Part shown: piece by piece, positions 26,775 through 37,158 of the stretch | Layout: each line of letters starts with the position of its first letter | How positions within the stretch are numbered: position 1 is the stretch's first letter | Assembly: GCF_008932115.1 (NCBI RefSeq) | Contig: NZ_CP044543.1 | Span: 992,001-1,056,000, forward strand | Source of the DNA: Bradyrhizobium betae | Lineage (GTDB): Bacteria; Pseudomonadota; Alphaproteobacteria; Rhizobiales; Xanthobacteraceae | Direction: 5' to 3' | DNA: 64,000 nucleotides | Notes under the pieces: generated by a model | Told to the model about the DNA's origin: nothing | Databases searched by the model: none | Seen by the model: only the letters and a program-made list of their open reading frames with translations | Program-made: the position numbers and the translations under genes

Positions 26775-29141
26775 TCAGATCGCCGGCTTGTCCGAGCCTT
26801 GCAGCCTGGCGTGCAGGTTGATCAGCCACATCGCCGTCGGCCGCAGGATGAAGAGATCGGCGACGAGGGCCATCACCATCGAGAAGGCACTGAGCCAGCC
26901 GAACAGCCGCAGCGACGGCAGGTCGGAGAACACGGTGACGACGAGGCCGCAGGCCAGCACCAGCGTGGTCAGGATCAACGCCGGCCCGACCAGCACGGTC
27001 GCGCGCTCGACAGCGAGCGCCGAACCGACGCCCGGCTTGCTCTCCAGCCTGAGGCGATTGAGGAAGTGGATGGTGGCGCTCAAGCCCAGACCGAACGAAA
27101 CGGTCAACGCCACGACACTGGCGAATTGCAGCCCCTCCCCCATCGCCCACAGCACCGTTCCCGACATCACCACCGGGAAGATGCCGGGCAGGATGCAGGC
27201 GAGCATCACAACCCAGGAGCGGAAGGCGAGGCCGATGAAGATCGCGACCAGGGCGAATTCGACGGTGAGCCCGCGGTTGAGCTTCTCGATCATGCCGGCC
27301 GAGTTGCGCGCGGCAATCGCGGCAAGACCCGTGACCGCCACTTCGTAGCCGGGATGCTTCTTGCGGACGGCGTCGAGCTCGGAATCGAGCTTGTCAACGA
27401 TCGGCAGCAGCTGGCTGGAATCCTTGTCCGGCACGCGGCCGGCGACCACGACGGCGTCCTGCTCGGCATCGATGAAGCGCCGCACCAGATGCTCCGGAAT
27501 GACGCTGACATATTCCTTCAGCGTCGCGACGTCGGCATTGCCGGCCTTTTCCGCCAGCCAGCGGCGCAAGGTTTCGACCGACCAGACATTGCCGACACCC
27601 GCCGCCTTCTCCACGGTGGCGTGGACGTCCGCGATCGTCTGCAGCGTCTCCGGCGAGTAGAGCGATTCATCCTTGGGGAACTCGATCAGCACGTTCACCG
27701 GGTTGGCGCCGGTGAGCTTGGCGTCGAGCCGGTCGCTGGCGGCAACGGCCTGACGCTTGTCCGGCACCTGGTCGGCGAGCCGGTAGCGCGGCTCCAGATT
27801 GGCGTAGATGACGCCGAGGCCCGCGACGAACAGCACCGCGATCAGGCTGAACAGGCCGGGCCGGCCCACCATGCGCACCGCGATCCAGTAGCAGAAATTG
27901 CGCAGCGCCTGCACGCCGGCATCCGCGCTCTGGAACTTGGTCGCGAAGATCTTCTCGTTGCGCACCAGCAGCACGCCGAACACCGGCACCAGCGACAACA
28001 CCGCGACCAGCGCGATGATGGTGGCGGCGAGCCCCGCCTCGCCGAACTTGCGGATCAGGTCGGAGTCGGAGAACTGGAGCGCGATGAAGGAAATGCCGGC
28101 GGTACCGTGGGTCAGCACGCAGGCCGGGCCCACCACCAGCACCGCGTTCTTGAACGCGGTGAACTTGTCCTGGCCCGCGATCAGCCGGTCGCGCGCGGCG
28201 AAGGTGAGCTGCATCGAGTCCGAGAAGCTGATCACCATGATCAGCGGCGTCATCACGTTCAGGAACATGTTGAGATTGAAATTGGCCCAGCCGAGCGCGC
28301 CGAGCGCCAGCAGGATCGCGATCATCGGCGGGAACGCCGCCGCCACCATGAACGATATCTTCCGGAAGAAGATGATGGCGATGACGCAGCCGGCGAGGAT
28401 GCCGAGGATGTTGTAGGTGAGCCCGTCACGCTCGACCGCGTTGCGGATCTCGAGCTGCATCACCGGGACGCCGGAGAGCTGCACGTTGAGGCCGGTATCG
28501 CTGAGGTCTTCCTTCATCAGCGCGCGGATGTCGCCGACGGTCTTGGTCAGCTTGTTGGAAGCGACCACCTCCGGATCGAGCGACAGCACGATCAGCGCGA
28601 GCGTGCCGTCCTCCGACAACAGCTTGCCGCGGATGATCTCGTTGTTCTTGACGGTCTCGATGAACTTGTCATAGGCCGCGCCCTCGGGCAGCTCGGACGG
28701 GAATAGCGCCGCCGGCAACTTGCCCGGCGCCGGCGCCTGGCGCGCCGAGAACAGCGAGACCAGGCCGCGTGTGCCTTCGACCAGTTGCATGTCGGTGACG
28801 AAGTCGCGCAGCTTTTCGAGGTTGTTCCGCGCCAGCAGGGTCTTGCCCTCGACCACGACGAGCACGTCGAATTCCTCCGCCGGGAACTTCTTCGTCACCT
28901 CTTCGTACTGGCGGAATTCACGGGTGTTGGAGCGGAACAGCTGCGACAGCGAATCGTCGATCTTGATCCGGTGGATGCCGAACACGGCGCCGACGATCAG
29001 CACGAGCAGGACGATGCAGGAAACGATCGGCGCCCGGACGGCGATCAGCCCGATGCGCTCAAGCCCAAAGGCGATCGAGGACGCAGATCCCTGCTCGACC
29101 TTGTCGACATGAACCTCACTCTCGCTGTGCTTTTCGAGCAT
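26775..29141 (-). CDS. RND/MMPL-family transporter (HpnN-like paralogue)
   Basis: A 788-residue inner-membrane exporter. The first helix (IVSCIVLLVLIVGAVFGIH) is followed by IDDSLSQLFRSNTREFRQYEE, a pattern of the MMPL/HpnN branch. Then come a periplasmic loop, a helix bundle with NILGILAGCVIAIIFF and a proton-relay-type region LIMVISFSDSMQLTFAARDR. The second half repeats the layout, with ALTVSFGLGLSATIHFLNRL. Its placement between the hopanoid operon and hpnP suggests a lipid or hopanoid substrate, but this is context only. The true hpnN is at 11558-14146. Confidence 0.82.
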   Translation of the reverse strand: MLEKHSESEVHVDKVEQGSASSIAFGLERIGLIAVRAPIVSCIVLLVLIVGAVFGIHRIKIDDSLSQLFRSNTREFRQYEEVTKKFPAEEFDVLVVVEGKTLLARNNLEKLRDFVTDMQLVEGTRGLVSLFSARQAPAPGKLPAALFPSELPEGAAYDKFIETVKNNEIIRGKLLSEDGTLALIVLSLDPEVVASNKLTKTVGDIRALMKEDLSDTGLNVQLSGVPVMQLEIRNAVERDGLTYNILGILAGCVIAIIFFRKISFMVAAAFPPMIAILLALGALGWANFNLNMFLNVMTPLIMVISFSDSMQLTFAARDRLIAGQDKFTAFKNAVLVVGPACVLTHGTAGISFIALQFSDSDLIRKFGEAGLAATIIALVAVLSLVPVFGVLLVRNEKIFATKFQSADAGVQALRNFCYWIAVRMVGRPGLFSLIAVLFVAGLGVIYANLEPRYRLADQVPDKRQAVAASDRLDAKLTGANPVNVLIEFPKDESLYSPETLQTIADVHATVEKAAGVGNVWSVETLRRWLAEKAGNADVATLKEYVSVIPEHLVRRFIDAEQDAVVVAGRVPDKDSSQLLPIVDKLDSELDAVRKKHPGYEVAVTGLAAIAARNSAGMIEKLNRGLTVEFALVAIFIGLAFRSWVVMLACILPGIFPVVMSGTVLWAMGEGLQFASVVALTVSFGLGLSATIHFLNRLRLESKPGVGSALAVERATVLVGPALILTTLVLACGLVVTVFSDLPSLRLFGWLSAFSMVMALVADLFILRPTAMWLINLHARLQGSDKPAI

Positions 29142-29346
29142 GCCTTGTCCAGTTCCTAAATCGGCTCGGTCTGTGAGCTTATTGCGCCCCGCGAACGGCT
29201 TGAAAATGCCATACCAATGGGAGGCTTGCCCGTTGAAAATGCGCGGAAAATCGCCGCGTGGGGTTTAGCAGGTCAATCACCCTTCTCGCAAGCAGGCGAA
29301 GGGTGGCCAAACCGATCAAGATGCGGCGATTTTGCCGGAATGCCCG

Positions 29347-30132
29347 TCATTCGGGCAAAGCCGTGCCAATTCGACGCGGCGCCCGGTCCGCGCTCTCGTC
29401 TTTCAGCGCCACGCCGGTTGCTTCCCGCGCCAGCCCCTCGCGCACGAGCCAGGCGATCTTGAACGCCGCCTCGTCATAGCTCAACCCGGCCTTGTGGATG
29501 TTCGACACGCAATTGCGCTCGGCATCGGTGCGGCCGGGCCTCGGCGCGAAAGTCAGATAGGCGCCGAGACTGTCCGGTGCGGACAGGCCCGGCCGCTCGC
29601 CGATCAGCGTCACCAGCATCTGCGCGCCGAGAATGGCGCCGATCTCGTCGCCGAGCGCGACGCGCGCGCCTGAGGCGACGACGATTTTGCCGATCGCGAC
29701 GCCATCCGCTTCCGCGAACAGCGGCAGCAGATGCTTCACCAGCTCGACCGCATGGGCATGGACCGCCGCCGCCGACAGGCCGTCGCCGATCACGACCGCG
29801 AGCCGGCACGGCTGCGAGGCACTTCGCGCCAGAAGCTTCGCCGAATCGACATCGAGCTGTCGTCCGAGATCAGGCCGCCGCAGATAGTCCCTGCGGTCGG
29901 CCGCCTGGCTCCGCGCCTCGGTGACGACGAGGCCAAGCGCGCCGAGATCGGATACCAGCCGCGGCGCATCGAAGACCGCATGCACGGCGTCACGGGCGCG
30001 GGCATGGTCCAGCGTGAAATCGAGCAGAGCGTGCGTCGGCACGCTCGCGCCGCTGCGCCCGAGCGCGACGCGAGCGGGCGTGAGGGACCGCAGATCGAGG
30101 GTCGGGCGGCGGGGGACGGCCGGATCAGACAT
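29347..30132 (-). CDS. eutC: Ethanolamine ammonia-lyase small subunit
   Basis: A 261-residue small subunit of the B12-dependent ethanolamine ammonia-lyase, which splits ethanolamine into acetaldehyde and ammonia. Family landmarks are [83 protein letters not shown] and [14 protein letters not shown]. Length is normal. It starts 6 bases after the hpnP stop, so it must share a transcript with hpnP; eutB lies on the other side of hpnP. Confidence 0.95.
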   Translation of the reverse strand: MSDPAVPRRPTLDLRSLTPARVALGRSGASVPTHALLDFTLDHARARDAVHAVFDAPRLVSDLGALGLVVTEARSQAADRRDYLRRPDLGRQLDVDSAKLLARSASQPCRLAVVIGDGLSAAAVHAHAVELVKHLLPLFAEADGVAIGKIVVASGARVALGDEIGAILGAQMLVTLIGERPGLSAPDSLGAYLTFAPRPGRTDAERNCVSNIHKAGLSYDEAAFKIAWLVREGLAREATGVALKDESADRAPRRIGTALPE

Positions 30133-30138
30133 GTCGCA

Positions 30139-31725
30139 TCATTCGGCAGGAACGGAGGCCTCGCGCAGCCGAATCGAGTAGTTCGAGGCGTTCTGCTTGC
30201 CGCTGGAGGCGGCGCGCGCAAAGGTGATGAGGTGATGCGCGATCAGGGTGCAGCCGATCAGCCCTTCGAGATCGCCGCGCTTGATGCGCCCCAGCGCGAA
30301 CTTCCAGAACACCCGCTTGTAGTCGCCGAGCACGCCGACCTTCCAGAAGATGTTGCGCAGCATGACGAGGCCGCGCCTGATGTTGCGCCAGGTCTTCATC
30401 TCGTCCGGCACCGGCATCTTGAGGCGGTGGGGATAGGTGTGGTCGCATTGATACTGGAAGCGCGCAAACACCTTCTCGGGCTCGTAGGCGACGCCCATGC
30501 AGTGCTTCCAGGACGCGACGACGTCGTCATAGGGCAGCAGGAAATCGACGTTGGAATCGCGGCCGTCGTCTTCGATGAGGCGGCCTTCCCGCTCCAGCCG
30601 GTCCCACAGCGGCGTCTTCGGCAGCGCCTGGAGCAGGTTGATGGTGAGCAACGGAATCTGGGATTCCTCGACGAAGGCCAGCAGCGCATCGGAGGTCTTC
30701 GGCTTGTCGGTGTCGAGACCCATGATGATGCCGGACACCACCTCCATGCCGTAGGAGTTGATGGTGCGCACGCCCTCCAGGATCGGGACCATCATGTTGT
30801 GGTCCTTCTGCATCGCCTTCAACGCGTCGGGATCCGGCGTCTCGATGCCGCAGAAGATGGTGACGAAATAGGCCTCGCGCATCTTCTCGAGGATCTCGGG
30901 CCGCTTGGCGATGTTGAGCGTCGCCTCGCAGGCGAGCCGCACCACGTAGCCGGTCCGCTTCTGCCATTCGATCAGATGCGGCAACAGGTCCATCGCCGCC
31001 TTGCGGTTGCCGATGAAATTGTCGTCGACGAAATAAACCGTGTCGGTCATGCCGCATTCGCGCAGGCGGTCGAGCTCGGCGATGATCTGCTCCGGCGACT
31101 TGATGCGCGGATTGCGGCCGTAGAGGCCCGGGATATCGCAGAACTCGCACTGATAGGGGCAGCCGCTGGAATACTGGATGCTGCCGAGCATGTATTTCTT
31201 CACATCGGCAAGCTCGTAGGCCGGGATCGGAAACTCCGTCATCGGCACGCGGTCCTTGGTGGTCAGCACCACCTGCTCCTCGGGCCGCGAGACATCGCGC
31301 GACAGGATCTCGATCAGCTGGTCGGTGGCGTCGCCGAGCTCGCCGACATGGAGATAGTCGAACGACGGATAATAGTCCGGGCAGGCGCTGACGGAGGGCC
31401 CGCCGAGCGCGACCGGAAGGTCGAACTCATGGGCGCGGCGGCAGATGTCGTTCATCTGCTGGCGCTGGATGTGCATGCCGCTGACGAAGACGGCCTCGGC
31501 CCACTCGAATTCGTCCCTGGTCGCCGGACGGAGGTTCTCGTCGACGAATTTAACCTGCCACTGCTCGGGCAAGTAGGCCGCGAGCAGCAACAGCCCCTGA
31601 GGCGGCATGAAGGCGCTGACGCCGTCGGTCAGCGGATAGGAGTGCTCGAACGTACCGAACGAAGAGGTGTACCGCGGAAACAAGCAGAGGATCCGCCGGG
31701 ACGTACCGTTGCTTTCAGCTCGCAT
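30139..31725 (-). CDS. hpnP: Hopanoid C-2 methylase HpnP (B12-binding radical SAM)
   Basis: A 528-residue protein with an N-terminal B12-binding-like domain (ILCLFPRYTSSFG to VALGGPSVSACPDYY). The radical SAM core has C189-x3-C193-x2-C196 (SSGCPYQCEFCDIPG), and a DUF4070-like C-terminal part follows. HpnP methylates hopanoids at C-2 to give 2-methylhopanoids, and Bradyrhizobium and Rhodopseudomonas carry it. The ATG at 31725 has GGGGGA just upstream; a GTG 18 bases earlier is less likely. It sits between eutB and eutC, 6 bases before eutC. No clear EcfG box was found in the 156 bases before it. Other class B radical SAM methylases are possible, but the context favours HpnP. Confidence 0.87.
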   Translation of the reverse strand: MRAESNGTSRRILCLFPRYTSSFGTFEHSYPLTDGVSAFMPPQGLLLLAAYLPEQWQVKFVDENLRPATRDEFEWAEAVFVSGMHIQRQQMNDICRRAHEFDLPVALGGPSVSACPDYYPSFDYLHVGELGDATDQLIEILSRDVSRPEEQVVLTTKDRVPMTEFPIPAYELADVKKYMLGSIQYSSGCPYQCEFCDIPGLYGRNPRIKSPEQIIAELDRLRECGMTDTVYFVDDNFIGNRKAAMDLLPHLIEWQKRTGYVVRLACEATLNIAKRPEILEKMREAYFVTIFCGIETPDPDALKAMQKDHNMMVPILEGVRTINSYGMEVVSGIIMGLDTDKPKTSDALLAFVEESQIPLLTINLLQALPKTPLWDRLEREGRLIEDDGRDSNVDFLLPYDDVVASWKHCMGVAYEPEKVFARFQYQCDHTYPHRLKMPVPDEMKTWRNIRRGLVMLRNIFWKVGVLGDYKRVFWKFALGRIKRGDLEGLIGCTLIAHHLITFARAASSGKQNASNYSIRLREASVPAE

Positions 31726-31881
31726 CAAAGTTCCCCCAGCCACGCTCGATATATGGTGCGGAATAGCCGGACATATAACGTAACGCTGCCGCCGAAATTT
31801 CTCAATATTGTGGCATCATCCTAATTCGCGAAGGGCGCCAATGGTTTCCTTGACTTCCGTGGATGGCGCGCGACTGCACGT

Positions 31882-33264
31882 TCACGCGATCAGCCGCGAG
31901 GCAAAATCGGGCAGCAGGCCTGCATCGCCGGCCAGCCGGAAATCGGCACCCGCCAGCCCCGCCTGCACCAGCCAATCGTCGAACTCCGGCGCGCGGCGCA
32001 GGCCGAAGACGTCGCGGACATAGAGCGCGTCGTGAAAAGACGTCGACTGGTAGTTCAGCATGACGTCGTCCGCGCCCGGCACCCCCATGATGAAGGTGAC
32101 GCCGGCGGCAGCGAGCAGCGTCAGCAGATTGTCCATGTCGTCCTGATCCGCCTCGGCATGGTTGGTGTAGCAGATGTCGATCCCGAGCGGCAGGCCGAGC
32201 AACTTGCCGCAAAAATGATCCTCCAGCCCCGCCCGGATGATCTCCTTGCCGTCGTAGAGATATTCCGGGCCGATGAAGCCGACCACGCTGTTGACCAGCA
32301 ATGGCGCATAGGCGCGGGCGACCGCATAGGCGCGCGCCTCGCAGGTCTGCTGGTCGACGCCGTGATGGGCATTGGCCGACAGCGCCGAGCCCTGCCCGGT
32401 CTCGAAATACATCACGTTCTGGCCGACCGTGCCGCGCTTCTGCGACAGCCCGGCCTGCTGCCCTTCCTTCAGAAGCGCCAGGTCGATGCCGAAGCTGCGG
32501 TTGGCGGCCTCGGTGCCGGCGACCGACTGGAACACCAGGTCGACCGGCACGCCCTGCCCGATCAACGACAGCGTCGTGGTGACATGGGTCAGCACGCAGG
32601 CCTGGGTCGGGATCTTCAGCCGCGCGATGACCTCGTTCAGCAGCCGCAGCAATTGCGCTATCACGGCCGGATCGTCGCTCGCCGGATTGATGCCGATGCA
32701 GGCATCGCCGGCGCCTAACAAGAGGCCGTCGAGGATCGAGGCGGTGACGCCCCTGGCATCGTCGAAGGGATGATTGGGCTGGAGCCGCGTGCTCATCCGC
32801 CCCTTCAGGCCGATGGTGTTGCGGAAGGCGGTGACGACCTCGCATTTCCGCGCGGCCAGGATCAAATCCTGGTTGCGCATCAGCTTGGAGACCGCGGCCG
32901 CCATTTCCGGGGTGATGCCGGGCGCCAGCTTGCGCAGGATCTCGGGCGTGGCGGCATCGGACAGCAGCCAGTCGCGGAAGCCGCCGACCGTGAGCGAGGC
33001 CACCGGCGCGAAGGCTTTGGCATCATGGCTGTCGATGACGAGGCGCGTGACCTCGTCGGCTTCGTAGGGAATGACGGCTTCCTGCAGGAACTGCCCAAGC
33101 GGAACGTCGGCCAGCGCCATCCGCGCCGCGATCATCTGCTCGGCGCTCCCGGCGGCAACCCCGGCCAGCCGGTCGCCCGAGCGCGGCGGCGTCGCCTTGG
33201 CGAGGAGGTCGCGCATATCAGGGAATGTATAGGTCGTGGCGTCGATGGTGTGGCGGTAGACCAA
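31882..33264 (-). CDS. eutB: Ethanolamine ammonia-lyase large subunit
   Basis: A 460-residue large, active-site subunit of ethanolamine ammonia-lyase. It begins VYRHTIDATTYTFPDMRDLLAKA and shows ATPPRSGDRLAG, NTIGLKGRMSTRLQPNHP, LLLGAGDACIGINPASD, MYFETGQGSALSANAHHG, NSVVGFIGPEYLYDG and MGVPGADDVMLNYQSTSFHD. The TTG at 33264 has an ideal GGAGGGG site 5 bases before it and matches the usual EutB N-terminus; an ATG at 33300 would add 12 residues. It is the first gene of the eutB-hpnP-eutC set. Confidence 0.95.
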   Translation of the reverse strand: MVYRHTIDATTYTFPDMRDLLAKATPPRSGDRLAGVAAGSAEQMIAARMALADVPLGQFLQEAVIPYEADEVTRLVIDSHDAKAFAPVASLTVGGFRDWLLSDAATPEILRKLAPGITPEMAAAVSKLMRNQDLILAARKCEVVTAFRNTIGLKGRMSTRLQPNHPFDDARGVTASILDGLLLGAGDACIGINPASDDPAVIAQLLRLLNEVIARLKIPTQACVLTHVTTTLSLIGQGVPVDLVFQSVAGTEAANRSFGIDLALLKEGQQAGLSQKRGTVGQNVMYFETGQGSALSANAHHGVDQQTCEARAYAVARAYAPLLVNSVVGFIGPEYLYDGKEIIRAGLEDHFCGKLLGLPLGIDICYTNHAEADQDDMDNLLTLLAAAGVTFIMGVPGADDVMLNYQSTSFHDALYVRDVFGLRRAPEFDDWLVQAGLAGADFRLAGDAGLLPDFASRLIA

Positions 33265-33562
33265 AAGCCCCTCCGGGGTCCGTCGGCAAATCGCCGACAT
33301 GGCACCAGTCTATCGCGCTGGGATACGCGGTTGGCAGCCTTTGCGCATGCCGATGCTTGCAGCATTCCATGTCTTTCGCGCGGCGGAAGCCGCAGCCCCG
33401 GCAAACACCTGATAAAACTTGACTTTTCGACGACTAACGGCTGCATCGCGCGGCCCCCCCCGCGTTAACCGTGCATGCACCTTCCTCCTGCATAGTTTCG
33501 CATCAATTTTCTAAACGACCGCGCGCACCGGCCGCTCCCGGCCATTCGGGCCCCTGAACACC

Positions 33563-35302
33563 ATGACCACCGACCGATCTGGGAATGCCAGCCGCCTGGC
33601 AGGCCGCTTCACGCTCGCGACCAAGCTCTACGCGATCTTCGCGTTGTTCGCGCTGCTCACCGCCGCGATCGCGCTGCTGTCCGACTACAACAGCCGCCGC
33701 GGCGCCGAGCTGACCAGCGCGATCGAAACCGCGAACGCGGCGGCGCTGAACGTCGAGCGCGTCAACTCGCTGGTCTATGCCGTGGTGATGGAGTCGCGCG
33801 GCGTCTACATGTCGGCCGAACCGGCGGTGGTGAAGAAATACGGCGAGGGCCTGCTCAAGTTCAACGAGCAGATCCTGAGCGTCGTGAAGGGTTGGGAGGG
33901 CATCGTCAAAGCCGACGATGCCGAGCAGTTTGCCACCTTCAAGAAGCGCATCGAGCAGTTCGTCGACTTCCGCAAGGAGCTGGTGCGGCGCGGCGTCGAG
34001 ATCAACGCGGCCGCTGGGCGCGAATGGGGCGACAACGACGCCAACCGCGCCGTGCGCTCGGCGCTGAACAAGGATCTCGAGGCGCTGTCCAAGGTCTATG
34101 CCGGGCGCGCCAAACAGATCGCGCAGCAGACCGAGACCAATCGCACGTTGTCCTTCGTGCTGACCTGCCTCGGCGGCGTGGCGCTGGCGCTGGTCGTGAT
34201 CGGCATCGTCATCATCGCCCGCTCGATCGCGCGGCCTCTCTCGGCCATCACGGCAACCATCAAGCAGGTCGCCGACGGCGCAGACAATGTCGTGGTGCCG
34301 CACTCCGACCGCGCCGACGAGATCGGGGCGCTGGCACGCGCCATCCAGATCTTCCAGGACGCGATGGGCCGCAACCGCAACCTCGCCTCGCAGGTCTCGC
34401 TGGACTCGGCGGCGCGCGAGCAGCGCGCCCTTCACATCGAGCAATCGGTCGAAGAATTCCGCGGCGCCATCGGCGCGGTCATGCGCGGCCTCAGCGACAA
34501 CGCCTCCGTCATGCGCGAGACGGCGCAAACCATCACCCGCGTCACCGCGGACGCGAGCAGCCGCGCCGGCATGGCTGCGAAGGCCACCGAGCGGGCCGCG
34601 CGCAACGTCACCGCGGTGGCGAGTGCCGCCGAGGAGCTGTCAGCCTCCGTCGAGGAGATCGATCGCCAGGTGCAGCAATCTGCCGGCGCGGTCGTGCAGA
34701 CCGGACAGCGCACCGAAAAATCGATCACCGAGATCGAAAGTCTCGCGGCCGTCACACAGCGCATTGACGGTGCGCTTGGCCTGATCCAGGCCATCGCCGA
34801 GCAGACCAATCTGCTCGCGCTCAACGCCACCATCGAGGCCGCCCGCGCCGGCGAAGCCGGCCGCGGCTTTGCCGTCGTGGCTCACGAGGTGAAGGCGCTC
34901 GCCGGCCAGACCGCAAAGGCCACCGCCGAGATCAGCGAGAGCATCACCATGATCCAGGCGTCGACGCGCAACGCGGTCGATGCCGTCCGCGGGATCGGCG
35001 GCGCGGTGCACGAGATCAACGAGGTCACCACAGCCATTGCCGGCGCCGTCAGCCAGCAGGACGCGGCCACGCGCGAGATCTCCTCCAACGCGCAATCAGC
35101 CGCGCAGGGCAACGAGACCCTCGTGGCGAACATCGCCTCGCTCCGCGACGCCATCGGCGAGACCGACACGGCGGCATCCTCGGTGCTGACGGCGGCGAGC
35201 AGCCTGACCACGACGGCGGACACGCTGTCGCGCGAGGTGGAAAAGTTCTTCCAGAACCTGCGCTCGGGGTCGGCGGACGGCCGTAGCGCCAAGGCGGGAT
35301 GA
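33563..35302 (+). CDS. Methyl-accepting chemotaxis protein
   Basis: A 579-residue chemoreceptor. TM1 is at about residues 22-41 ([19 protein letters not shown]) and a periplasmic sensor of about 150 residues follows. TM2 is near residues 193-215 ([21 protein letters not shown]), then a HAMP domain ([32 protein letters not shown]). The signalling domain contains the hairpin tip [13 protein letters not shown] through [17 protein letters not shown] and [15 protein letters not shown]. No CheB/CheR-binding pentapeptide is seen at the C-terminus. Ligand unknown. Divergent from eutB. Confidence 0.95.
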   Translation: MTTDRSGNASRLAGRFTLATKLYAIFALFALLTAAIALLSDYNSRRGAELTSAIETANAAALNVERVNSLVYAVVMESRGVYMSAEPAVVKKYGEGLLKFNEQILSVVKGWEGIVKADDAEQFATFKKRIEQFVDFRKELVRRGVEINAAAGREWGDNDANRAVRSALNKDLEALSKVYAGRAKQIAQQTETNRTLSFVLTCLGGVALALVVIGIVIIARSIARPLSAITATIKQVADGADNVVVPHSDRADEIGALARAIQIFQDAMGRNRNLASQVSLDSAAREQRALHIEQSVEEFRGAIGAVMRGLSDNASVMRETAQTITRVTADASSRAGMAAKATERAARNVTAVASAAEELSASVEEIDRQVQQSAGAVVQTGQRTEKSITEIESLAAVTQRIDGALGLIQAIAEQTNLLALNATIEAARAGEAGRGFAVVAHEVKALAGQTAKATAEISESITMIQASTRNAVDAVRGIGGAVHEINEVTTAIAGAVSQQDAATREISSNAQSAAQGNETLVANIASLRDAIGETDTAASSVLTAASSLTTTADTLSREVEKFFQNLRSGSADGRSAKAG

Positions 35303-35340
35303 CGCCACGTCCGCCGCTGCGGAAATAGCAGCCACGCACT

Positions 35341-35388
35341 CCATCCTAATCCTGAGGGCCCGCCGTAGGCGGGCGTCTCGAAGGATGG
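35341..35388. repeat. Short palindromic repeat (ccatcct...aggatgg family)
   Basis: The ends ccatcct and aggatgg are inverted, and inside is a hairpin gcccgcc-gta-ggcgggc, with a cgtctcgaaggatgg tail. This form is familiar from intergenic regions of Bradyrhizobium. It sits 39 bases after the chemoreceptor stop and may also end its transcript. Confidence 0.6.
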
Positions 35389-35555
35389 CCACAGGCGAGC
35401 TCTCTGCCGTGTTTTTCCCCACGTGCGATAGCCCCACACTTCGATTCGCATTTTGCCTCATCCCGCGATACTGATCCATCGCGGCAAGAGATCAACGTGC
35501 GCCGGCGCGACTGAACTTTCGTCAGATTGTACAAGCAAGACCAAGAAGGAATTCC

Positions 35556-37073
35556 ATGAGCCAGACGCGGCGCGTTCTCTCGGCGCAGATTGCCCACGAG
35601 ACCAACACTTTCTCGATCGTTCCAACCACGCTCGAGGACTATCGAAAGCGACTATTTCTCCTCGATGCCGAGATCGCGCCGGCGCTGGCCGACACCCGAA
35701 TGGAGATCGCCGCCCATCTGGCCGCAGCCAAACGTTACGGCTGGACCCTGGTGCAGCCGATCGCCGCCTCGGCCACCCCATCCGGGAAGGTGACGGCCGA
35801 GTGCTGGGCCGAACTGCAGCGCCTGGTCTACGCGGCCTGCGAAACGGGGCCGCTCGACGGCGTCATCCTGGCATTGCATGGCGCGATGGTGACCGAGACA
35901 GACGACGACGCCGAGGGGGCGCTGCTCGAAGGCTTGCGCAAGCGCCTGGGCGATAAGATCCCGATCGCGGTGACGCTCGATCTGCATGCCAACGTCACCG
36001 AACGGATGGGCCGGCTGGCCAACATCATGCTGCCCTACCGAACCTACCCGCATATCGACCAGTATGAAACGGCGTTCCGCGCCGCTGAACTGCTGCAGTC
36101 GGCGATGGACGGCAAGACCCGCCCGAAAGTCTTCCGCCTGCAGGGACCTCTGCTCGAGGGATGCAATCACGGCCGGACCCAGGGCGGCGTGATGAGCGAC
36201 CTGCTGGCGCGCGCCGCGGAGATGCAAACGCAAACGCCCGGCCTTCTGTCCGTCGACGTCTGCGCGGGCTTCAGCCGCTCGGACATTGCCGAGGTCGGCC
36301 CCAGCGTTCAGGTCACCTATGATGCCTCCCACAACGCCGCCGAGGCGGCCGCCCGGCAGGCCGCGACCGCGCTCAACGACGAGATGGTCCGCCGGCGCGC
36401 CGAAGCCACCGTCACGGTGCTCGACTTGCCGACCGCGACGCAACTTGCCGTCTCAGCCGCAGCCGATGCCGCGGATACCCGCCCCCTCGTGATCGCCGAC
36501 TTCAGCGACAACCCGGGTTCGGGCGCCTACGGCGACGGTGTGCGCCTGCTGGAGGCGCTGCTGCAGGCCGAGGTCCGAAGCGTGCTGTTCGGCGTCCTCG
36601 GCGATCCCGAAGCCGCGGCCCGCTGCCATGAAGCGGGCCTCGGGGCCAGCCTCGATGTCGTCGTCGGCGCCAAGCGCGATCCCGCCAGCTATGGACCTCC
36701 GCTGACGCTGACCGGACGGGTGACGGGCCTGTCGGGCGGCGCCTTCGTCTGCGAGGGGCCGATGAATGCCGGTCAGCCCATGACGCTGGGGCCCGCGGCC
36801 TTGCTCGAGGTCAACGGCATCTCCATCGCGATTTCGACCAACACGCTGCAGACCTACGATCAGGAAATGTTCCGCATTCTCGGCGCAGAACCGGCTCAAT
36901 TCCGCATCGTCGCGGTCAAGTCCGCGCACCACTTCCGGGCTGCCTTCGGGCCGATGGCCAAGGAGGTGATCCTGGCCGACAGCGGCGGCCTTGCCACCTT
37001 TGACCACACCAAGCTGTCCTACCGAAAAGTCCGCCGTCCCGTCTGGCCGCTCGACGAGATCCCGGCGGGCTGA
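35556..37073 (+). CDS. M81-family metallopeptidase (MlrC-like)
   Basis: A 505-residue protein of the MlrC/M81 family, zinc peptidases named after microcystin degradation but common in bacteria that do not meet microcystin. Landmarks are AQIAHETNTFS near the N-terminus, VILALHGAMVTE, VTLDLHANVTERM and PYRTYPHIDQYETA, then the C-terminal domain with IADFSDNPGSGAYGDG and VKSAHHFRAAFGPMAKEV. Cytoplasmic, no signal. The start has GGAA 7 bases upstream (aaggaattcc). The substrate is unknown; small peptide or amide turnover is inferred. Confidence 0.9.
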   Translation: MSQTRRVLSAQIAHETNTFSIVPTTLEDYRKRLFLLDAEIAPALADTRMEIAAHLAAAKRYGWTLVQPIAASATPSGKVTAECWAELQRLVYAACETGPLDGVILALHGAMVTETDDDAEGALLEGLRKRLGDKIPIAVTLDLHANVTERMGRLANIMLPYRTYPHIDQYETAFRAAELLQSAMDGKTRPKVFRLQGPLLEGCNHGRTQGGVMSDLLARAAEMQTQTPGLLSVDVCAGFSRSDIAEVGPSVQVTYDASHNAAEAAARQAATALNDEMVRRRAEATVTVLDLPTATQLAVSAAADAADTRPLVIADFSDNPGSGAYGDGVRLLEALLQAEVRSVLFGVLGDPEAAARCHEAGLGASLDVVVGAKRDPASYGPPLTLTGRVTGLSGGAFVCEGPMNAGQPMTLGPAALLEVNGISIAISTNTLQTYDQEMFRILGAEPAQFRIVAVKSAHHFRAAFGPMAKEVILADSGGLATFDHTKLSYRKVRRPVWPLDEIPAG

Positions 37074-37158
37074 TCTGCCGGCCCGGGCTTCTGCTCGACG
37101 GCACGCCGAAGATTCACTTGATCCGGCGCGCCGCCGATGCGGATGAAACGCTTCCCCG

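Noticed and set aside
31726..31881. EcfG promoter expected before hpnP
   Set aside because: I searched both strands; GGAAC occurs only at the hpnP ribosome site and has no CGTT at 16-18 bases, so none is claimed.
35472..35498. TGATCC followed by CGT upstream of the M81 peptidase gene
   Set aside because: The spacing is 18 bases, not the 16 shared by the four sites near the sigma-chrR operon, and the gene has no link to that system.
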